DNA from: Oreohelix idahoensis
Lineage: Eukaryota > Mollusca > Gastropoda > Stylommatophora > Oreohelicidae
DNA length: 64,000 nt
NCBI GenBank assembly: GCA_024509875.1
Contig: JAMPIV010018963.1
Location: forward strand, 77,001-141,000
Direction of reading: 5' to 3'
The notes beneath the pieces were generated by a model. It did no database searches, was not told the origin of the DNA, and worked only from the letters and a program-made list of their open reading frames with translations. A program made the translations under genes and the position numbers. Below are positions 58,191-64,000 of the stretch, one piece after another; the first letter of the stretch is position 1; each line of letters begins with the position of its first letter.

Positions 58191-59303
58191 ATGATATTCG
58201 GCCAAAAGATTCGGTGAATTTGTCTTAGGCATGTTGTGTGAAAAGAGGACAATTTCAACATTTCCTTCTCTGTAACTCCCCAGCATTCCACACCATAGAG
58301 AAGCACAGAAAGCACACAGCTCTGATATAATCTTAATTTTGTGCTTGTGCTGTATTGAGAGGACTTCCAGATGTTGTTTAGGCTAAAAAAGGCTGTTCTT
58401 GCTTTGTTCATTCTGTTGTTGATGTCTTTGCTTGCCCCGCCGTATGATGTTACTATGCATCCTAGGTATGTAAAGGTGTCTATCTGTACCAGTTCCTGGT
58501 TCCTTACTGATATGGGCTCAGAGTTGCTTACATTGAGCGTCATGACCTCTGACTTCTTTAAATTGATGTTCATGCCCACCTGCTAGCTATACTTATTGAG
58601 TCTATCCGTTTTTTCCTGGATGTGTTGATGTGAATGTACTAGTAGTGCAATGTCATCTGCATATTCCAGATCTTCCAATGTAGAAAATGTAGTCCATCTT
58701 ATTCCTCTTGGACTGCCCTCTGGTGTCTGGCTCATCACCCAGTTTATGACTGTTAAAAATAGAGTGGTTGATAAGGGGCATCCCTGTCGTACTCCTGTCT
58801 TCACCTCAAAGGTTAGGTTGCTCTGCCCAACACTACACGTAAAGTTGGCATAGAGGCTTTTTATGATTGACACTATGCAGCTTGGAATTCCATAAGCCCT
58901 CAATATTTTCCATAAACTGTCCCTATGTATACTGTCAAAAGCCTTTTCAAAATCAGCGAAATTAATGTACAGCTGTCTTTGCCATTCTGAGCACTGCTCT
59001 ATAATGGTTCTGAGAGTAAATATATGATCTACACATCTTCTGTTCTTTCTAAATCCTGCTTTTTCTTTAATCAGTTTGTGGACTAATGCTTTTGAAATTC
59101 TCTGTATAATTATCCTGCCTAGTATTTTGCTGGGAACTGAGAGAAGAGTGATTCCTCTCCAATTATTGCAGTCTGCAAGATCTCCCTTCTTGGGCAATTT
59201 GACAATTATTCCTTTGTCCCACTCCGTTGGTGTTGTCCCTGTTTTCCAGACTTGTGCAAATAATGGTTCTAATAGTTCTGCTGCTAGCAATGAGCATGCA
59301 AGG
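58191..59303 (-). pseudogene. LINE (family 3), RT domain part, split by element D
   Basis: The minus strand reads from an LLEPLFAQVWKTG segment through WDKGIIVKLPKKGD, the WRGITLLSVPSKI block, motif A in FADFEKAFDS, GVRQGCPLS, and the catalytic YADDIALL. After a stop near 58583 it continues with INLKKSEVMTLNV, TFTYLGCIV, LLYGVECWG and CLRQIHRIFWPN, where element D interrupts it. The remaining tail is at 44722-45084. The N-terminal endonuclease is missing, cut near 59303 where element C begins. Confidence 0.85.
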
Positions 59304-60599
59304 GAAATAATGGGGTAGAAGACGTGACAAGAGATCAAAGACTCTTGGCTAGGGAGAAGAGAGATGAAGAATTAGCTGAGAAGAAGAGAGAAGAAGAATT
59401 AGTTGAGAAAAGAAAACAAGAAGAATTTGCACTTGAGGAAAAAAAATTACTCTATGCTCAAAGATAAGTCAAGTGCATTACATTCAGGGGCACAGTTGAA
59501 TATTATACAACTGCTGAAGTATTCTTATATACCACTTATTTCACTGGAAGGACTCTCGTGTGCCTGTTGGACAAACCAATTGCTGGAATAACCCTGGGGA
59601 ATATCCCTGGTCTTCATGAAATTGAGTAGCAAAAATTAAAATTTCAACATCAACAGGTTAATCCAGCAGGTGAGGAGGCTGGAAAGAAAGACCATGCCTC
59701 TACTTTTAAACTAAATTTGCCCAAATTTAATCCCAGTATAGACTATATTTCATGATTTTTAAATACAAAGGAAACATGTTGCCAGGAGTTTAAGATTAAT
59801 AGAGCTACATGGCCTAGCAGGTTAATGAGTTTATTAGTTGGTGAGGCTCTTACTGCAGTCTGCACTATGGATGATCATACGAGAAGTGATTACGATGCTG
59901 TGAAGGCTTTATTGCTATAAAGGTATCAACTGGAGGAAAATGGTTACAGAATGAAACTGAAATCATTTTTGCCTGATTCAGTCAAGGATTTTGCTGAATT
60001 TATTTCCTCAATTAAGCTTTGCTTTTCTAGATGGGTTGATTTGTCAAAAATTGATAAAACTTTTGATGGGCTGGCTGACTTAATTTTAAGAGACAAAGTG
60101 CTGTCTTCAGTCAGTGGTGACGTTTTGTCCTTTTTGCAGGAAAGGAAGCCTGAAACGTTAGCTGCTGTAGAAAATCTTGGACGACAGTACCAAATTGCAC
60201 ATCCTTGTAGAAATCTTAGCAGGACTAACATAAAGGATCCATTGTCAGTGGCATCAGCTAAAACCATGATGTCCAATCCACCCAGACAAAGATCAAATAT
60301 CATGGACATAAATTTTCTATTAAATCTAGATAATAATACTGGATCTTTCAGATGGTGGTATAATTTTAACAATAGGTCACAACAACCTCAAAGGAATTTC
60401 CATTCATATGATGATGGATATATACCTCAACAATCATCTTTCAGACCTAACAGGGATTGGAACTGCGGTGGATATAATTTCCAATCAAACAGAGGCCAAA
60501 GGTCATTCTATGGAAACAATGTAAATAATTACAACAACAGAAGTTCTCAACAGAACAATAACTTTTGACGTTCTAGAAATCCTGAACGTTCCAATGCAG
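59304..60599 (+). pseudogene. Gag relic of element C
   Basis: Begins in a Glu/Lys/Arg coiled coil (EKKREEELVEKRKQEEF). It is interrupted at 59466-59630 by a copy of protease sequence, then resumes with an LNLPKFN segment, LVGEALTA, and a capsid-like region (RDKVLSSVSGDVLSFLQERK, shared with element B). It ends in an Asn/Arg/Gln-rich basic stretch. No CCHC knuckle. Stops occur at about 59462, 59625, 59752 and 59919. Confidence 0.8.
59466..59630 (+). repeat. Misplaced copy of protease segment in gag (element C)
   Basis: About 165 bp starting GTCAAGTGCATTACATTC, over 90% identical to 60908-61072 in the protease region 1.44 kb downstream. It lies inside the gag reading region, so the normal order is broken here. 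Confidence 0.9.
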
Positions 60600-61363
60600 T
60601 TGTGCATCAAAATGATAATAATATAGTCCAGAATATCAATGTTGCTGCTCATGCAAATGCATGTAGTGTGGACTTGTCAAATAGTACTAATTGTTCTGAA
60701 TGTAATTCTTTGTTTCAGCTACAGGGAGTTACTAGGCTTCTGTGTGGACATCCTTTGCCAGTCATGTCCTCTTATGATGGTACAGGTTCACAAGGGTTTT
60801 TATAGGGGTTCTGTAAACAACAAACTTTTTCAGTGCTCATGGACACTGGGTGCACTACTGTTTGGATGCGAAGGATATTGGTGGACCTATCTGAGTACAC
60901 AGGCAAAGAAGTCAAGTGCATTACATTCGGGGGCAAAGTTGAATATTATCCAACTGCTAAAGTATTCTTATATACCCCTTATTTCACTGGAAGGACTCTC
61001 GTGTGCCTGTGGGACAAACCAATTGCTAGAATAACCCAGGGGAATATCCCTGGTCTTCGTGAATGCACTAATGATAATATTTTAAAATGGGAACAGCATC
61101 ATTTGCTTATGGCAAATGTTGTCACTACTAGAGCTCAGTCTCCTGCACAGTTGCATAAACAGGTCCACATTGAGGAGATGACTGATGAGGTGATGAATGA
61201 TGAGAGGATGACTGAGGAGGTGGTGACTGATGAGGAGATGTCTTATAAGGAGGTGACAGATGAGGATGATTTACATGTTGAACTTATAGACAAAGAATCA
61301 TTCATACAGATGCAAAATGAAGATGATTCATTAAGAAAAATGTTTTCAGGTTGCCAGGTCTGA
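60600..61363 (+). pseudogene. Zinc-like motif and protease region, element C
   Basis: Contains C-x2-C-x13-C-x-H (60692-60751) in the same position as in element B. A frame change near 60805 follows, then LMDTGCTTVW (protease DTG) and a domain running to a TTRAQS-like linker and an acidic repeat-rich stretch (EEMTDEVMNDERMTEEVVTD). Element B has the corresponding DSG protease and TTRAQT linker. Confidence 0.75.
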
Positions 61364-62540
61364 TGATGCGGTATTTAATGAATATTCTTTACACTGGTAT
61401 ACAATCAAGAATGGGATCTTGATTCCGAATTTCCATGATTCCACATCAGTAAAATAACAATTTATGGTACCTACATGTTTCCGCCCATATATCTTATGGC
61501 ATGCTCATGGTGTTAATTGTGTAGGACATTTAGGGATTGCCAGGATAAAACAGAGGGTTTTATCTCATTTCTTTTGGCCTGGGGTGACAAGGGATGTTAA
61601 AATATTTTATCGCACGTGAAAAACTTGCTAAGATGTGGCAGCTAAACGTCCCAAGCATAATGCGACTATCCAGGCGTCAGACATATCTTTGCGTCCATTC
61701 GCAAAAATGGCAATCGACCTTATAGGTCCACTACCAGTCACGTCAGCTAGAGGTCATCGTTATGTGCTAACATGCATTGATATGTGCATGCGCTGGCCAG
61801 AGGCTATTCCTCTGAAAACAATATCCACTACAGATGTTGCTGACGCGTTATTTTTAACTTTCAGTCGATTGGGTTTTCCAGAAAACATATTATCAGATCG
61901 GGGAACTCAGTTTATTTCAGACGTTATGACTGAGGTTATGAGAGAGTTTGAGATAGATAGATCTCTTAGTAGTGTATATCACCCAAGTGCGAACGGGCTA
62001 AGTCGCTGTCTTAAACACATGTTAGGCAAGGTAACTGCGAAATACCCGCAGGATTGGGCTAGAGTACTCCCAGCGGTATTGTTGGCTTACCGGGAAATAC
62101 CGAACGAACATACTGGATTTGCGCCGTTCGAATTAGTCTTCGGTGCCAAACCAAGAGGACCTATGTCCATATTGAAACAGTTATTGCTTAAAGATGAGAT
62201 GCCTGAGGATGTTAAAACCTCCTACCAATACGTGGTTAACTCGAGAAAGTAAATTATCGACGCGTGCCAGATAGCTGTAGAAGCATCAGAAAAAGCTAAA
62301 CTTAACGCAAGATTGTTTGTTAATCAAAACCGAATACTGCGCCACTTATGGCCGGGCGATGAGGCCTGTGTATTGTTACTCAATAAGAACAATATATTAC
62401 TTGTATCTTGGAGAGGACCATATACTGTACTTGAAAGATTGTCAGATGTTGACTACATTATATGTATTAAAGGAAAGGAAAAAACTTTCACATCAACATG
62501 CTGCAACAATTTCACTCTCGTCCTCCACATCTAAAACCAG
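61364..62540 (+). pseudogene. Integrase region, element C
   Basis: A degraded HHCC finger (GHLGIARIKQRVLSHFFWPG) with stops near 61618-61632 precedes the core. MAIDLIGPL and ILSDRGTQF give the first two Asp. The third acidic residue is lost: where B has NGAVERLN, C has NGLSRC, a small in-frame deletion that removes the catalytic Glu. A stop near 62250 and a frameshift near 62490 follow. The GPY/F module (RGPYTVLERLSDVDY) is visible at about 62410-62460. Confidence 0.82.
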
Positions 62541-63690
62541 TTTGTGAGGCTATCGACTAGCCTATTGATCGTCGCTCTTCTTTAGCTTTCATACAGGAAG
62601 AGTTGTCTGAATTACCTACTTTTTCTGAGCCTCTTTTGTCTCTACCTACTTTATCACTTTCATCTACTGAGACTTGGAGGAAGATATCTATTTCCCCACC
62701 TCTTGCACCATATCAGAAAGATCAGATTTTTTTATTACTACAATCTTTTCCTGACGTGCTCGCGGATATTCCTGGGCGTACAAATATAATTGAACATGAT
62801 ATTCTCCTTACTGATTTCAGAACAATCAAACATAAACCTTATCCTATCCCTGTACATTTTCAATCACAAGTACAAAAAGAAATAGAAGATATGTTAAAAT
62901 TAAACATAATTTCTCCTTCTCAATCTCCATATAGTTTTCCTATTGTCTTGATTAGAAAGAAAGACAAATCCATTCGGATTTGCATTGATTTCAGGCGTTT
63001 AAATGCTTTGACAATCTCCAATGCTAAGCCTCTACTTTTGTTGGATTCTCTATTGGATAGACTATCTACAGCTACTTTTTCTGTAAATATGATTTATCTA
63101 AAGGTTATTGGCAAGTCCCCTTGTCGGACAGAGCAAAACTTTATACTGCTTTCGCTACACCTTTGCGATTGTTCCAATTTAATTGTATGTCTTTTGGTCT
63201 CGTTAACGCTCCTGCGACGTTTGTTCGTATGATGCAAAAACAATGTTCTAGTCGTAATGATATTTTTACCTATATTGATGATATTTGCCTTTTCCATCAA
63301 TCTTGGGAAGAACATGTTCTTGGAATTGAGTCTTTGTTGACTACTCTTCATCTCAATCATCTTACTGCTAGACCTTCGAAAACTAAAATAGGATTCACTG
63401 AAATTTCTTTTCTTGGTCATAAAGTAGGAGGCAGTTTTCTTAAACCTGAGGATTCCACTATCTCCAGGATCCTGAATCTAGAATTTCCTAAGACAAAAAA
63501 AAAAAACAGGTTCGCAGTCTTTTAGGTCTTGTAGGATTCTATAGACAGTTTGTGCCCAATGATTCAGAAATAACTTCAGTTCTGTCTTCGTTATTAAGAA
63601 AGAACTCTCCAAATAAGATTTTTTGGACACATTCGTGGAATGAGTCATTAAATTTGCTATGTGAAACTCGCTTGTGGATGTCAAAGTCAT
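62541..63690 (+). pseudogene. Reverse transcriptase region, element C
   Basis: Opens with a DVLADIPGRTNIIEHDI linker shared with A and B. RT follows: IRICIDFRRLNALT, a frame change near 63095, MSFGLVNAPATF, and YIDDICLF near 63270-63295. A slip in an A run near 63495-63507 shifts the frame again. The element is lost at about 63690, before any RNase H motif. Confidence 0.82.
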
Positions 63691-63850
63691 TTGAGGCAGG
63701 CAACCTCAGGGTATAGAATGATGATTCATGAACCACCACTGCGCGGGCTGGTGATTGCTTTATTGATAGTTTCGTAACGAGAACTAAAAGCATAAAGTAG
63801 TTCCATGTTCCCTATGGAGCAGGGAGGGACAGATGAAAGAAATGATGTAC
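63691..63850. repeat. Dispersed repeat, copy 2
   Basis: Ordered blocks shared with 8050-8275 (GGCAACCTCAG, GGTGATTGCTT, GAACTAAAAGCA, GGAGCAGGGA). It joins element C directly at its truncated end. Confidence 0.6.
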
Positions 63851-64000
63851 TTTCTAAGTATAATACTTACATGTTCAAAGCAGTGTAAATGTCCTTATGA
63901 ACATGGTCACTTTAAAATTAATGTAAGTTTTCAAGCTATAAATCAGTGTAAATATAAATGAAAACATATTCAATTTGTATTGTGAACACTTTGCAATCAG
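63851..64000. other. No gene recognised
   Basis: AT-rich end of the window. Confidence 0.4.

Larger units (their letters stand above)
59304..63690 (+). mobile_element. Element C: truncated, decayed Gmr1-like LTR retrotransposon
   Basis: Runs from the gag coiled coil to just after the RT domain in the order gag, protease, integrase, GPY/F, RT, the same integrase-first order as A and B. Protein text is much closer to B (for example EFELVFGA-type and YIDDICLF segments). Both LTRs, the gag start and RNase H are missing. It abuts the LINE on the left and a dispersed repeat on the right at 63690. It carries many stops and frameshifts and an internal duplication of protease sequence. Confidence 0.9.

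Overview
This is an invertebrate animal genome window, about 36% GC by eye, made almost entirely of transposable elements, their relics and tandem repeats. I found no host gene I would defend. The mix (RTE-like LINE tails, Ty3/gypsy elements, a hAT transposon, a tRNA-derived SINE, long microsatellites) fits a lophotrochozoan such as a mollusc, but that assignment is tentative and rests on general resemblance.

Layout. 0-9.2 kb: LINE relics among minisatellites, including a 1.4-kb (ATC/ATT)n tract. 9.17-27.79 kb: a complete LTR retrotransposon (element A; 2.3-kb LTRs; 5-bp target duplication AAGTC) with one intact gag-pol frame. A second complete LTR element (element B; 795-bp LTRs; duplication CTCAC) sits inside A's 3' LTR. 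In both, integrase lies upstream of reverse transcriptase. That is the rare Gmr1-like order within Ty3/gypsy. 27.8-44.7 kb: relics of several LINE families, a broken copy of a repeated protein family, a 0.7-kb poly-C tract, a foldback element, a SINE and several tandem arrays. 44.7-59.3 kb: a four-level nest. A minus-strand LINE is split by an LTR element (D, minus strand, canonical gypsy order). D is split by a hAT transposon, which is split by a 1.69-kb TG...CA insertion. 59.3-63.7 kb: a decayed third Gmr1-like element (C).

How the parts relate. A is an open gag-pol polyprotein (coiled coil, SCAN-like capsid, zinc knuckle, protease, integrase with D-D-35-E, GPY/F module, reverse transcriptase, RNase H), with one suspicious change in a conserved RT glycine. 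B differs by a -1 frame change in gag at a canonical slippery heptamer, a stop codon in integrase, and a different cysteine/histidine motif in place of the zinc knuckle. C shares that motif. The LTR pairs of A and B are nearly identical, so both insertions are young. D, hAT and C are old and dead.

The most interesting content is the trio of Gmr1-like elements and the two clean nests, where target-site duplications let the order of events be read directly.
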